This document shows positions 1-11,536 of a stretch of DNA of 64,000 nucleotides, piece by piece. The DNA is from Homarus americanus (lineage: Eukaryota; Arthropoda; Malacostraca; Decapoda; Nephropidae), in the NCBI RefSeq assembly GCF_018991925.1, contig NW_024724368.1, positions 5,420,545 to 5,484,544 on the forward strand. Direction: 5' to 3'. The notes below the pieces were generated by a model. The model did no database searches and had not been told where the DNA came from. It saw nothing but the letters and a program-made list of their open reading frames with translations. The translations under genes were made by a program, and so were the position numbers. The stretch's first letter is position 1, and each line of letters opens with the position of its first letter.

Positions 1-480
1 AAAATTCACAATCTTGATCACTTCTTCCATCACACCATACCATGAATTCGAGTTGCATATTTCACAGCACAAACTCTCCTGATAATGATGCAGTGGAAGC
101 TGGGCACACCAACTTTCTCATATGACTTGTAGAAACTTCTAAAACCCTCTTTTTTCTCTTGCATTGCTACAGGTGCCCCATCTGAGGCAAATAAACTCAG
201 CTTTTCATGTTCAGACCAAACTTTTGAAATTCTTTACTGACAGCTTTCAGTATATCACAACTTTGAGTACGGTCTTTAAATAGGGACGAGGCTAGTAATT
301 CTTCCTGCGCTTCAAAGTTTTCAGCGATAAGTCTAATCTAGATGCACAGTTGTGATGTGTCTCATTAATCTGGAATCATCAAGTACAAAACCAAATGCCA
401 GGCGGGAGTTTAGTTCCTTTTCCATTTTTCTTCACTGTTCTCAGCCTGATATACAATTCTAGCTGTCATAAGTCGGCATC
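1..480 (-). pseudogene. hAT-family (ZBED/SCAND3-like) transposase remnant, runs off left edge
   Basis: Read on the minus strand, several frames in succession give pieces typical of domesticated or mobile hAT transposases. One is a block around AENFEAQEELLASSLF. It is followed by KLSLFASDGAPVAMQEKKEG, which resembles the family's conserved ATDGAPSM.GK.KGF motif. Then comes a PSFHCII segment matching the FHCIIHQE motif, and finally a piece ending near EVIKIVNF. Stops and frame changes separate the pieces, so this is a decayed copy and not a gene. It begins before the window. The stretch up to about 900 on the same strand (SDLSEKETEKNYPTSDDD) may be its N-terminal part. Family assignment is from memory of the motif pattern; the motifs themselves are read directly. 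Confidence 0.6.
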
Positions 481-1179
481 ATCATCACTCGTTGGGTAAT
501 TTTTTTCCGTTTCCTTTTCACTCAAATCAGACCCAAGGGCCTCCAGTGCTGTTAGCAAGGTTTCTTTCAATATATCTGTATTCGAAAATTACATTTTTTG
601 TCTTGCCAAGATCCAAGCGCATCTGAGTGTGGCAATCTGAATCATGTGACCTTCTCCCATGATTATTTTTTATTCGCTTCTGCTCATCTAGCGCAGTTTT
701 AATCCCTTAGGTAGCGCTAGAGTGTTTAATCACCAGGTGAAATAGGCTGGGCGCCCGATTCTCAGGTAAACTACATGTGTCTCAACACCTGAGATTTCGT
801 GTGTCTTCAAGCGATATTATAGATACTGCCATTCATACCAACTAAAGAGAGAGAAAAAACAAAGTGATAATTCCTACAATACTGCAACACTTAATAAACC
901 TACAACAGTCTTGACCTTCAAGTAGAAAAACTAGTCACAGGTGTATTAATCAGGCGATGCAGAGTCACCAGGCTTCCGGAGCGACCAAACTTTCTTAATT
1001 TTTCCTTCAGATGTTGTGTCCGTGAGCGAGGCTGACAGTGTAGGTCAAGGAGGAGCATCACGAGATAACAGTAGCGTGTAAACATCACTTCTCGCTGATA
1101 TATTTAAATGAATTTGTCGATTTAAGCTTTTGGTTGCGACAAAGTGATTTAAAAAAACACGTGCCAGTTTTTATGATAG

Positions 1180-1181
<2 letters not shown>
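481..1181. other. Intergenic; contains one solo end of a TIR repeat family
   Basis: No supported gene. Positions 724-770 carry TTTAATCACCAGGTGAAAT followed by a GGGCGCCC core and CTCAGGTAAAC. This resembles one end of the TTAGG-bearing inverted-repeat family seen intact near 31.1 kb and 60 kb. The remainder is AT-rich unique-looking sequence. Confidence 0.4.

Positions 1182-1229
<48 letters not shown>
1182..1229. repeat. (TG)n microsatellite
   Basis: About 24 uninterrupted TG dinucleotides. Confidence 0.95.
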
Positions 1230-1230
<1 letters not shown>

Positions 1231-2496
1231 TGTATGACTCAGTAAAAGACCCATTTACTAATTACTATTTCTATTAGGTCCACATTTCTCACTGGTGATT
1301 AGTTTGCCGTAAGTGCATGAGGCTCTTAAGGGTGTCGATGGTCGCGGGGTAGAGGAGGAGTAGGAGGTCAACTAAGGTAAATGATTTCATCTTAGTTAAG
1401 TTGACAGTCAATCAGTTATCATTTAACGTGTTGTGTAGCACATAACTCACAATAGCTATGTGCAAATGTTCTTTGATAATTTAGTTGTTGATAAGTTTCG
1501 TTCTCAGTTCTTAAAAAAAAATATCATCATCATATTTACATGTCTTTAAAATCCACAAATTTACACTCTTCAGGGCATAGTGGTTACAGTTAAGGGAGTT
1601 TCAATAATGCGCTGAGATGAGAGGGGGGGGGGGTTATTGTCATGGTCTCGATCACTCACGGTTGTAGAGTTTGTGATACATATTCACTGATGGATATTCT
1701 GGACGGAGGCTTGAGGCTTGTGTGTCCACGTCCTCATGACGCTGCTACATACGAGTATACAGTACCGGTTGCTTCTCTCACGAAGATCATCGCGTTTGAA
1801 GACGTGACCACCAATTCACGCAGGCTGTTCAAATACGTTCACGATACGCAACATGAAGTTGTTTAGCCTCAGCCTGTCTGTATACCTGTTCTGTAAGTAA
1901 TCAAAACTCGTCCCAATGAAAGGAAATCGTTTCTTAAATTGCAATTAACTTCTTCGTCCGAACTAAAGATTGATAGGGGGAGACCATACTGTCTCTCTGT
2001 CTATATATATAGTGCTGCTAATATAGGTAACAGACAGGTGTCATCATCACCTGGTTTTATACTTTCACAAGATGGTGTTTAGGGAGAACTGTCAACCTCA
2101 ACAATTAATGGGTGTACCGACGTTGGGGTCCAGCGTCACGGAAGCGTTTTGTTTGGGTGTGTTGGGGGGATCATCTCAGGACGAGGGCGACTTTATTTGA
2201 TCTCTCGTATCTGGCACAGGAGCGGTGCTCGGTGGAGGTGAGGATGTCAGTCTTCCACATAGAGGCGTACTGAGTGAGGATGTGAGCCACCATCTCATCC
2301 TTTTTTCGTGATCCTTTCCGGGAGTTTACGGAGGGCGTCTTGTCTTTCTCTAACCCTCTCACTTAACCATTCTCCAGATAGCGACTGTACAAATGTTATT
2401 GGACAATATTTATTGAATCTCTTTGAAAGTTACTTAATGCTTACTGACCTCCAGGCTGTCATAAAGCGATAACACGAGGTCATCTTCCAGTTCTCG

Positions 2497-2530
2497 TTTT
2501 AGAGATCTGATAATTATCAGATCTCTAAAA
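2497..2530. repeat. Perfect 34-nt palindrome
   Basis: Reads TTTTAGAGATCTGATAA then its exact reverse complement, with no spacer. It lies four bases from a second perfect palindrome. Confidence 0.95.
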
Positions 2531-2534
2531 TCAG

Positions 2535-2578
2535 ATCAGGTGTTGCGCCCTAATTATAATTAGGGCGCAACACCTGAT
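2535..2578. repeat. Perfect 44-nt palindrome
   Basis: Left arm ATCAGGTGTTGCGCCC, then AT-rich TAATTATAATTA as the symmetric centre, then the exact reverse complement of the left arm. The paired palindromes look like the core of a foldback element or a very short inverted-repeat MITE. Confidence 0.95.
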
Positions 2579-4887
2579 AGGATTCCATGTCATTTAGGAA
2601 CTGAATGAGAAATATAGATCGATTTCTTGAGATCATCTGCAGTAAGGCTTATGGATGCATACTGGCGAGTGTCACTGAAAGTTAATCTAAAAACCAGTGA
2701 TTACTGTTTAAAAAAAGAACATTGATGTGCTGAGTTTCTATAACCACAGTCCTTTTATATTGTATTATTTTCGTGTAATTTTATTTTCACGTTAAACATA
2801 CTGTATCTGGTCTAAACATATCACCCCATTACTAATATGACAAATACATACTTGAGACACAAACGCAAGTGAATTTAGTCGTGTGATATTTTCTGATGAA
2901 CCGAATTGTAAACGCAAACGTTGTTGGATAAGTGTGGGGAGTCCTCTACTGTTAGTTACTTTACGTTCCAGCTGTTTTAAAATAAAAATACTTGGAGCTA
3001 TTCATTTATAATCTAAAATATCAAGACTGAGATGAACACTTGAAATAATAATAATTTTCTTATGACATACAGTATCTGCGTCACTCGGTCAACGCTCGGT
3101 TCGTCTCTAAGTAATTGAGATTGTGGTTGGGTTAGCGACCTGTTCCAATACAAAGAAAAATAAAGAACATATCCCCTACAAATAAATAAGGCTTCTAAGA
3201 CACTAAGCGAGTTCGCCTGAGGTGTAGACACGTGAAGAGTAACCTATATGACAAAGCCTCCTTCATCTGCCTTCCTTACAGTGGAGAGTATCCCAGGATC
3301 TATGGGGTGATCAGTAAACTGGAAAACACCATCAAGTTACTCCTACCACCTGTATAACTATAAGAACTTCGCCTCTCGTTAACTGTGGTCCTCTCACACT
3401 GCCACTTCTACGTTTTGGTTACATTTACGTTATATTTACGTTGCTGAGGCTGCCAAACTTCCTTAAGCTAGAGTGAGCGGGAAGATAAATGGAAAGTGGG
3501 TGAGTAAGTAAGAAGGTGAAAATGAAGGAGAGGAGAAAGGGGTAAAGAGACGGGAAGAGGATGTTAAGGGGAGGGTGAAAATGGAAGGTCTGAGGGGTGG
3601 AAGACGGAACCGAGGAAAGGAGGACGGTAACAGAGGAAAGAAAGATGGAATAGGGGAGAGGAGAGATGGTGCCAACTATTATTGCTGTTTCTGTGTGATG
3701 AAAATGACAATGAAGAAAACCACAACACCATCGCCTGCAAACGAGTGTAATCCCAACACTTAATTTCAAGACATTTGACACGTAACAATCTGAAGTCGCT
3801 TCGTAATATGTAACAATGTCTTTCCCAGTGTGTGACAACTTGTCCCACACTGTAACATTGTCCTCCCTGTGTGTAACAACCTAAAACTAACACATATTTT
3901 GTATTTTCCTGTAACCGAAAGTTGACGCGAAATTCTCAAAATTTTCTCTCATCCTTGATAAGTAAATGACTTATGTTACTGAAGATGATGAAAACAAATA
4001 TTGGTTTAGCTGCTGAACTTTGTCTCTGGCGGTTAGGTTTACATATATTGTATCGGTTTATCCATGGTGTTTCCGGCTGTTAAAGTCTGTGTTTACAGCT
4101 AATTAATTATCTATACAGAGTTGAAAAGTAATTCATAACTGAGAAAAATATATAATTAACTAACTTAACAGTAGAAAACAAAGTTATCGGAGTGTTACAT
4201 CTGGTGCGCCTCGCCACGCCTCGCCGTCAGTTTACTATACAGTACCAAGGCTCGCTCAACCGTCTCTGTCACTCTGACGAGGGCATCAGCTATTTTCTAC
4301 CGGCCATCGTGAGCTGTTTGGATTGTTGGCCGAAATGTCTAAAGTTATCTGAATTTTTGTTATGGTTGCTTTGTAGAAAGTAATTATGAGACCCAACAGA
4401 AGCTGGAGATGGGAAGGTAAACCGCGAGAACTTCTGGACAATCTTGCGACTTCTTTAGTTCTCTCAAGGATTTGATTTTTAGATATCAACAAGACAGTTA
4501 ATGATATCAAAAGTTGTTAGGGTATTTGTGACTTCCTCCCAGCTACACGAGGGTCATGTAGCATGTGTCCTTTTCTGGAATATTTCTGTACTGGTAAAGA
4601 TGATACATGAACTGTGTATCACAGTCATGCAGGACAACCATTACATATTTTATAGTTTCCCTAATTTCGACTAAGCTGCTGAAGCAACGGTTTCTGTAGA
4701 GCATGTAACAACAGTAGACATAATCAGTTGTTGTGAGATATATTTGTTTCTGACAAATTAATTAGGCTGTAAGCGAGTCAAAATTCTTTTATGACCTTCT
4801 AGTATACAAGAGCCAAATAACACTTTTTTTTCTGTAAGTCGCTTTGGAAGGGTCAGCTGCCACTTGCTCCATCCAGTACAGATGGCA

Positions 4888-4943
4888 TCAAGGGCAGTGT
4901 CCATGTGCATATAAGGGTTTACATTACATTACCACGTCAGTTG
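4888..4943 (+). promoter_or_regulatory. Core promoter of crustin A
   Basis: An upstream motif TCAAGGGCA (4888-4896) is followed 11 bases later by a TATA box, CATATAAGG (4908-4916), and then by an arthropod-type initiator TCAGTTG (4937-4943). The predicted +1 A is at 4939, 31 bases from the start of the TATA box. The same order of elements recurs at crustins C and D, which is the main support for the call. No other κB-like site was found close by. Confidence 0.7.
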
Positions 4944-4966
4944 AATACTTGCAGCCTCCACTGAAG
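4939..4966 (+). other. Non-coding leader exon (exon 1) of crustin A, 28 nt
   Basis: Starts at the initiator A and ends ..CTGAAG before a consensus donor GTAAGA. The matching acceptor (CATTCCAG) ends at 5280, directly before the ATG, giving a 314-bp intron. Exon length is identical in crustins C and D. Confidence 0.7.
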
Positions 4967-5280
4967 GTAAGATACATTCAATGGCTTGACTGTTATATGA
5001 GGTTGTACTCAAGTAGGTACTGTATATAAAAACTGTTATTTTACAAATAATCAAGTTGTAGATATATATTTGTGAAGATAGTTTATTTTATCATGATTCT
5101 GAGGAAATTATATTCTTAGGGGAAGGGTATTTTAAAAATAACAGGACGTTTGTTTGACTAAAGTAGTTAATATCTGCCATTTGATGTTGATATCTCATAA
5201 AGTTGTGTTATACCTTGTACCATATTGACTGTTCAGATGGTGTTAGTCTATATATAATATGCTGATATTCTGCATTCCAG

Positions 5281-6228
5281 ATGAAATTAGTGTTGCTTCT
5301 GGGTGTGTCCCTCGTGGTGGCAGTAGGGGGCACCACCACCACCACCACCAGTACCGCCTCACCACCAGCAGAAGCTGTGGACCCCGGAAATGCCGCCGCC
5401 ACTGAAAACGTTGTTGAAGCACGCACCAGAGGCAACAAGCCAAACGAAAGGGCCTTTGGCCTTTCTCTTGGATTATCACCAAGTGTTGGAACTGGTGGAC
5501 ACCCAGGATTTGGAGGTGGACGCCCAGGATTTGGAGGTGGACGCCCAGGATTTGGAGGTGGACACCCAGGATTTGGAGGTGGACGCCCAGGATTTGGAGG
5601 TGGACGCCCAGGATTTGGAGGTGGACGCCCAGGATTTGGAGGTGGACGCCCAGGATTTGGAGGTGGACACCCAGGATTTGGAGGTGGACGCCCAGGATTT
5701 GGAGGTGGACACCCAGGATTTGGAGGTGGACGCCCAGGATTTGGAGGTGGACGCCCAGGATTTGGTAACCCAGGATTTGGAGGTGGAACTGGTGGATTTG
5801 CGATTCCAGGAGTTGGAGGTGGAGCTGGACAATTAGGATTTGGACAACCAGGCTTTGTACAACCAGGATTGACAAGTGGATTTGGACAACCAGGTTTGGG
5901 AGGTGGATTAAATATAAATCCAGCACATGCAGGAATACCACCATTTGTAGGAGGAGGCGGTGTGAAGCCCTCTAGCGGTTGCCGCAATTGGTGCAGAACA
6001 GATAAGGGTCAGGCATACTGCTGTGAGACTGCCAGTGAACCTGAGAGTCCCTTCAGTATCAAGTTTGGTATGTGTCCGCCTCGCCGGCCAGCCTGTCTAG
6101 ATGTCAGAAGCGTTGGTCCCCCCTCTTCCTGTTCCAGCGACGGTACCTGCTCTGGCATTGAGAAGTGCTGCTTCGACGTTTGTCTTCAGCAACACACTTG
6201 TAAACCACCTAGGGGCTTTGGTCGCTAA
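5281..6228 (+). CDS. Crustin A: type II crustin, Gly-rich + Cys-rich + WAP
   Basis: Secreted antimicrobial/antiprotease-type peptide of the decapod innate immune system, 315 aa, one coding exon. Residues 1-17 form a hydrophobic signal peptide (MKLVLLLGVSLVVAVGG), followed by a Thr-rich stretch coded by ACC repeats. A heptad Gly-rich domain of about 13 GG(R/H)PGFG units (21-bp repeats, nt 5506-5770) follows, then looser GFG/QPGFG sequence. The Cys-rich segment begins at Cys234 (C-x3-C-x8-CC). The WAP domain spans Cys265-Cys307 with spacing x6, x11, x5, x5, CC, x3, x5 and the KCCFDVC signature. The protein ends GFGR. The start is chosen because an acceptor CAG abuts this ATG, as in every other crustin here. 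Members bind bacteria and often kill Gram-positives; activity of this copy is inferred only. Confidence 0.95.
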   Translation: MKLVLLLGVSLVVAVGGTTTTTTSTASPPAEAVDPGNAAATENVVEARTRGNKPNERAFGLSLGLSPSVGTGGHPGFGGGRPGFGGGRPGFGGGHPGFGGGRPGFGGGRPGFGGGRPGFGGGRPGFGGGHPGFGGGRPGFGGGHPGFGGGRPGFGGGRPGFGNPGFGGGTGGFAIPGVGGGAGQLGFGQPGFVQPGLTSGFGQPGLGGGLNINPAHAGIPPFVGGGGVKPSSGCRNWCRTDKGQAYCCETASEPESPFSIKFGMCPPRRPACLDVRSVGPPSSCSSDGTCSGIEKCCFDVCLQQHTCKPPRGFGR

Positions 6229-6584
6229 TGATGTTTTTTTATGCTAATTTCTATCTCCTGAAGAACGAATTAATATTTATTCGAAAATAATTTATTTAGT
6301 GTAAAATGCTTATAATACTTTATGTAATTTTATTTATGTTCCTTAACAATAACTCGTGTATTATGTAAGTTATATTTATGTAGTTTGATAATGAAAATGA
6401 TAAAAAATCTATGTATTTACTCTTCCAAGAACACTACGACGTGTCCATTAACCAGCACCAGCATGATCCTCAGTGTTGCTGCTGTCGTAATTCTGAGTCA
6501 TGACGAAATATTTTCAGATATATGAAACAAAGAATTTTAAAGTACATGGTGATAGAGTAAGGTTAATCGGGCTATGGGACATGT

Positions 6585-6590
6585 AATAAA
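6585..6590 (+). terminator. Polyadenylation signal candidate of crustin A
   Basis: AATAAA about 357 bases after the stop; the first canonical hexamer found downstream. The 3' UTR between is very AT-rich. Confidence 0.45.
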
Positions 6591-6599
6591 ACACTACCA

Positions 6600-7400
6600 A
6601 CGTATTTACTGATCTCCTCAATAGCTGTTTTCACACTCCACTTTTAACTGCAAAATACCAATAATGTTAAGTGTTTATGTATTTCTGAGTTGGGAGTTAT
6701 TTGTCATATAATTGTATAACTTCTTTCATGGTGGATGGGAGGGCAGGGGTGAGTTCATCTACTGGTGTTAATCTTTGTGACCCAGATATAGTGTTGTAAG
6801 AAAGGAGTTGTTTGTTACGCCGCAGGTACTGGGTCTGGGTCACTTCTGTATCGTCAGTTACCCAAATGCAAATAGTAAAAAAAAAAAAAGTGATTACCTT
6901 GTGTGTTAAATCATGGATAAAGTTCTATAACTCAATACATTTGCTGAGACTTCATAATTAAGTAAGAAAAACAATATTTTAGTAAATGTATCTCTTGATT
7001 TTTTTTTTATTATATGAAAAAAAAAAATTTACCGCATTATAATATACGTAAAGTAAACAAAACTCTTGAAGAAATAATCTTATATTAACCAACTGAGTAT
7101 TGGAAGATATCATTTATATGTAAGATGAGATGGCGGATAAAGATTTATTCAACAATATAATATTTATTTGTTAAATGATCAAAGTTCCCAAAGTTTAGTG
7201 TTACTTAAGCTGTCAAATTCTCTTCGTGTCACCATCTAATTTCTAAAGGGTGTTCTCAAGTCTGAAATATGTCCATATTATAGTAAAACTTACCTGAATT
7301 ATCAGTGTACTTACTACACAGTAGACTTATCAGGACATCCGGTAACTTATAACAGAGACGCACGATACTCGCTTGGGTGGGATGAGAGAAGAGTGTTGTT
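6600..7400. other. Intergenic, AT-rich
   Basis: Nothing recognisable besides short A/T homopolymers (for example 6878-6890 and 7002-7027). Confidence 0.5.
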
Positions 7401-7479
7401 TAGTGTGACCTTCCCGAACAGTGCAGGTTTTCTCTGGCTACTCTATTTTATTTCTACTGGACCTCCAGCCTGTTACCTG

Positions 7480-8118
7480 AAACACTGACAGCACAAGAGA
7501 GGAGCCCCGGCGCCAAGGGTTGCGTCAGCCCAACAGCAAGACATACCAGTGACCTCTCTAGCGACCTAGAGGTCACTCAATGTAACCCCTGGAGCATCGT
7601 CCCACAAGACGGTGACACGATCCCAACAGATTGTATACATGAGACTGCGTCTAGGGTACAGGTACCTATGGGAGTACATTGGCAACCCTGAGCCTGGCCG
7701 CACTGTTTGTAAACTTTGTGGTAAACCCGACTCTCACACCCTCCATCACTATATCCTCACTTGCCCTATGACCTCCTCCTATACAGTAGATCCCCCAGCC
7801 GTTACCAACACCTCTTCCCTCCCTGACCAGATATCTCTCCTCCTAGCGACATTATTAGGGACCTGCCACACTTTACCATAAACAGATGAATTGTACCGGG
7901 AATTTTCCCTCCACACACTCATCATTCTGTCACTTTATGTAACTTGCTGACACAGCTCATGTCCCTTCAGGTTTTTACGCCCTTAATGCATGAGTCATGA
8001 AGGCAAGCATGAACTACGCTTGCTTCCCAGATGGGCGCTGTAAACGCTTTTGCACCTCACCTGGCACTGGATGTAAGGGGGTGCCCAATAAACTAGCCCC
8101 CTCGTGGACCAAATTCTA
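7480..8118 (+). mobile_element. LINE 3' fragment (C-terminal zinc-knuckle region)
   Basis: The open frame 7612-7881 contains IVYMRLRLGYRYLWEYI, then CKLCGKPDSHTLHHYILTCP. This is the Cys/His pattern (C-x2-C...H...H...C) found after the reverse transcriptase in many arthropod non-LTR elements. The downstream sequence to about 8118 (an AATAAA at 8086 and an A-rich end near 8118) fits a 3' UTR. The catalytic domains are absent, so this is a 5'-truncated relic. Family level is not assigned. Confidence 0.55.
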
Positions 8119-8129
8119 AAAAAAAACCC

Positions 8130-8924
8130 TCTCGGTGCTGGATGTTTGAAAGAAGCTGAATAAAATCGTCTGTCGGGAGCCAGAATAAAATCCTAAAGAG
8201 TCGAGAGCATTGAATGGGTTAAACTACAGCAACTGACACTCAAGTTTTCAAGGCCTTATAGTGAATGCCATATACTGGACGTGACAATAACGGGACTGTT
8301 CAGTAACACTCATGATGAAATTGTTACAATAAAGGGTTGTATTCGTGAATGGGTAGACAAGTGAGCGATCTTCTCTTTAAAGAAACAGAAAGTTGTTGGA
8401 GGAGTTATGTGTTTCAAAATTGTGACTTACACGCATCTGAGTGGTTGCGAATCCAATTTCACTAAAATAATGAGTTGAAATAACAACCAAAAGCTGCACA
8501 GCACATGGAATGATACCGATAGAAAAAATATTGCTAAAAGCATATAATGAATGTGAAAATTCACCTACTGTAGTATGGGAGACTATATGATTTTGACCTA
8601 TAAATACGCAAAAATAAGCAAGTGGACGGCCTAGTCATGATGGATGGCCCCGTTGTGGTTCGATGACCTGTGTCCGGGTGAGCTATTACCCATAAAAAAG
8701 GAAGTTAAGTAAAATAAAAAACAATCACCCAAATCACACCATATATATACGTCATGCGCAAGATACTATGAAGTGGTCATTTTCTGACACCTGTCGCGTA
8801 AAAAGACCTTTGAACGAAAATGCTCATACCTTAATTATATACAGAACCTGTTTACATTAGGAAATTCAACGGTAACAACTATATGATTAACCTGAGACAG
8901 ATGGCAAGGAGTCTGAACGTTGGA
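8130..8924. other. Intergenic; no gene seen
   Basis: AT-rich sequence without a supported ORF, repeat array or recognisable element. Confidence 0.4.
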
Positions 8925-9280
8925 CTAACGAAATGACTACACCAGCGAAACTTCAGGCTTGGTTGACGTCCTCCCAGCAGAAATCCTGACCCCGGGATGT
9001 CTTGCTCTAGTAGCTGCAGCCACTTGGGGGATTTGATGGAAACTCTCCAACTCCTCCCCAAATGGGCAAAATCCATTTATGGTTCTTGAACATTTACCGA
9101 ATCCACCGGATAAACCTCGATTGGATGTCTCACAGGAATATCACCCAAATTCCAAAAAAAGTAACCTTATGGTACTCGTGACTCGGCTACGAGATCGTCC
9201 TGCAGCATCGTCTTCACCTGTGGTATCTTTATCAGTCTTACCTGTCTCACCACCACCACCACACGTGATCCCACTTTCGG
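8925..9280 (-). pseudogene. Crustin pseudogene (Cys-rich remnant)
   Basis: Minus-strand 8933-9030 aligns by eye with the Cys-rich segment of crustins C and D. It shares the nucleotide block corresponding to CCCAAGTGGCTGC at its start and CTGGTGTAGTCAT at its end, with many substitutions. Translation in the expected frame gives broken SGC..Y..RTS-like sequence with lost cysteines and a stop. Upstream on the same strand (9080-9280) weak traces of the mature N-terminus (DTTGEDDAAGRSRSR) and a GGFG piece can be seen. The WAP half is missing. Opposite orientation to crustins A and B that flank it. Confidence 0.7.
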
Positions 9281-9299
9281 AACATCATCACTTACAGTA

Positions 9300-10428
9300 G
9301 CTACACCTGCGACACAGAAGGTCAGCATGTTATAGTATTGTGATGCTTTACCCCAAAACTCACTAACTAATTATTATCTGCAAACCTGTTAATTGCAAAA
9401 AACAACTTTAATCGTTTTTTTTTTTTACGTTTTTTATCACCAGAAAATCTTACACTTACCTAAAAGCAAGTATAGTGTTTCCTGTTCATCGATGCTTGAA
9501 ATTGTATGTATATTCCTCTGCATTTTTACAGGGTTCCGAATCTAGATCAGCAACTGCGTCTTATCTTGGCCAGTAAGTGTCAAGTGTCAATCTGTGGATG
9601 AGTCACTTAACGCAGCCAGCAGTAGTTGACCCTGTCGAAGTCGCCACTGCCAGGCCAAGGTTAAGCTGATGTCTGTGGATTAAATAAAATCCCACGATAA
9701 TTTAACACGACTTAAATTAACGATAATATAACATAATATCATACAAACAGAACAAAACGTTAAACAGGAGAATGACTTTACCTTCAGTGTGAAAGAATGA
9801 TAAACTGTTCAGTTAGTACAGCGATTATGAAATATTGATTTTTAGTTAACTGTTTAATTTAGACAATTGTTCTAACTTCTTTGAAATTCCTTTCACTTAG
9901 AAGAAAATGTTACCTGTCTTTTACTTTTTATAATGACAACTTTATTTTGAGATTTTCTGTTTCCGTTTATTGTTTCGTACTCGTATCTGCTGTGAGTGAA
10001 CTGAAATTCAAAGGCAAATTATTTATAACCAGACAAAGTTACTGTCTGCATGACGCCCAACACACTGCTAAACAACATCACCTAAAGAACACTGATAACT
10101 GTATAAACTTCTGTGAAAGAATTATCATATTGATGAAGTGTTTATTGTTAATAATGTAATAACACTTATTAGATTAACATTATTGTATCTTCATTTTAAT
10201 GAAACTAAAACCTTATGATCTAGTCTGTCCAATCACGTGAACCAGTTTTATGAATTCATTAAACATTAAATGCGAATATATATATACACACACCCACAAT
10301 TACAGTATGGCTTGCGTCCAACCAGTTCGTCAGACTAATGAAGCCTGTTTCTGGTACAAGGCTCTCCAGAAGGTTAACTATCTCCTTCAAAGCGCTGATG
10401 AAAACTCGTCTTGTGACTTGTCCTCGGG
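9300..10428. other. Intergenic, AT-rich; no gene recognised
   Basis: Short open frames (e.g. 9881-10159) have low-complexity AT-driven composition and no family resemblance. Confidence 0.4.
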
Positions 10429-10468
10429 TATATAAAAAGGCGCGTGATAAAGGTCATCACTTCAGTCG
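10429..10468 (+). promoter_or_regulatory. Probable core promoter of crustin B
   Basis: TATATAAAAAGGCG (10429-10442) closely resembles the TATATAAGGCG box of crustins C and D. An initiator-like TTCAGTCG (10461-10468) follows, with predicted +1 A at 10464, 35 bases downstream. The link to the coding exon 2.25 kb away is inferred from the shared architecture and the absence of a better promoter nearer the ATG. Confidence 0.55.
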
Positions 10469-10498
10469 AAGTCGAGAAGTGGCAGAGAACAGTCGGAG
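10464..10498 (+). other. Probable leader exon of crustin B, about 35 nt
   Basis: Runs from the initiator to ..AGTCGGAG before donor GTGAGT. The acceptor would be CCTTTACAG ending at 12751, directly before the ATG. The resulting 2253-bp intron is far longer than the 233-405 bp introns of the paralogues because it is filled with repeats. Confidence 0.5.
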
Positions 10499-10549
10499 GT
10501 GAGTTGTAGGTGAAAATCGAAAGTTTGAACCCACTGAGACATGCGCTCT

Positions 10550-10995
10550 CTGGAGGCAAGAACACAACTAACAAAAGAATAAATAGCCAGAAAACTCAGT
10601 AAAACTTTGGAGATTTTGAAAAAAAAGGAGGTGTGGGTGTTCGCTATATGCACGTTTACAATTTTGAAGATATAGAGTGGCGTGGATATGCGCACGCGCC
10701 CCCAAAGTGTCACAAAAGTGGAATTTTGGGGGTAGCCCTCAGTGACCGATCCCTTCATCCCATCATTTAAAACACTTTTTTTTTGTTTCCTGGGATGCAC
10801 GGCCACAACTTCTTAAGAAAGAGAGCCACCCTGTGCACGACCACAGTTTTTGATAAGAGTTGAAATTTGGAATGGGTATTTTTGCATGTGCATTTAATTT
10901 TAGTCAAGGATGAACATATGCTATGTGGCTGTCTCCATTTTTGTTAACCTTACGTCGTCAAAACCATACCGGGCAACGCCGGGTATCCCAGCTAG
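10550..10995 (+). mobile_element. Non-autonomous Helitron, 3' end
   Basis: The 3' terminus is diagnostic: a hairpin at 10966-10986 (ATACC..GGTAT outer pairs, GGC/GCC inner pairs, one mismatch), six bases, then CTAG at 10992-10995 followed by T. Helitrons end in a short hairpin a few bases before CTRR and insert before T. The body upstream is non-coding; the 5' end was not identified, so 10550 is approximate. Confidence 0.6.
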
Positions 10996-11410
10996 TGGTA
11001 TAATAAAACATCTTGAGCCACTTCATTGCTTATATATATGAGTATATGTTACACTATATGGGGATAACCTTACTTTGGTTACTTAATTGCTTATGGCTGT
11101 CCGTCGTAGCCGCCGGCGACTCTGCTTCATTATAAAATCGATGATGATGATGATGATGATGAGTGGTGAACTAGGGATATTGTCGGCGGTGCCACTGGAT
11201 GTGGCTGTGGAGTCCGATCCTTGACCCGCAGACTCTATTGCCCATTAGGCAGGGCAGCTCCAGGTTGGGTGGGAGGTCTCTGGGAGTGCGATTGTGTCTC
11301 CTTTATCTATGTGAACATCTGGTCTTATTCACTTGTTCTCGAGATGTTTGACGCCTTGGGTACAGGTGGAGCGCCATAGACTACGGTTGGTTGCAATGGT
11401 CTGGAGATAA

Positions 11411-11536
<126 letters not shown>

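Larger units (their letters stand above)
1230..4887. other. Intergenic region upstream of crustin A; no recognised gene
   Basis: Apart from the two palindromes at 2497-2578, only unremarkable AT-rich sequence is seen. A 74-codon open frame at 1642-1866 has reasonable amino-acid composition (two Cys, a PRPHDAATYEY stretch) but no recognisable family, no clear splice sites and no neighbours that support it, so it is not called as a gene. Confidence 0.5.

Noticed and set aside
1642..1866. 74-codon open frame with plausible composition
   Set aside because: No family recognised, begins after a G-run, no acceptor or donor consistent with an exon; cannot be supported.
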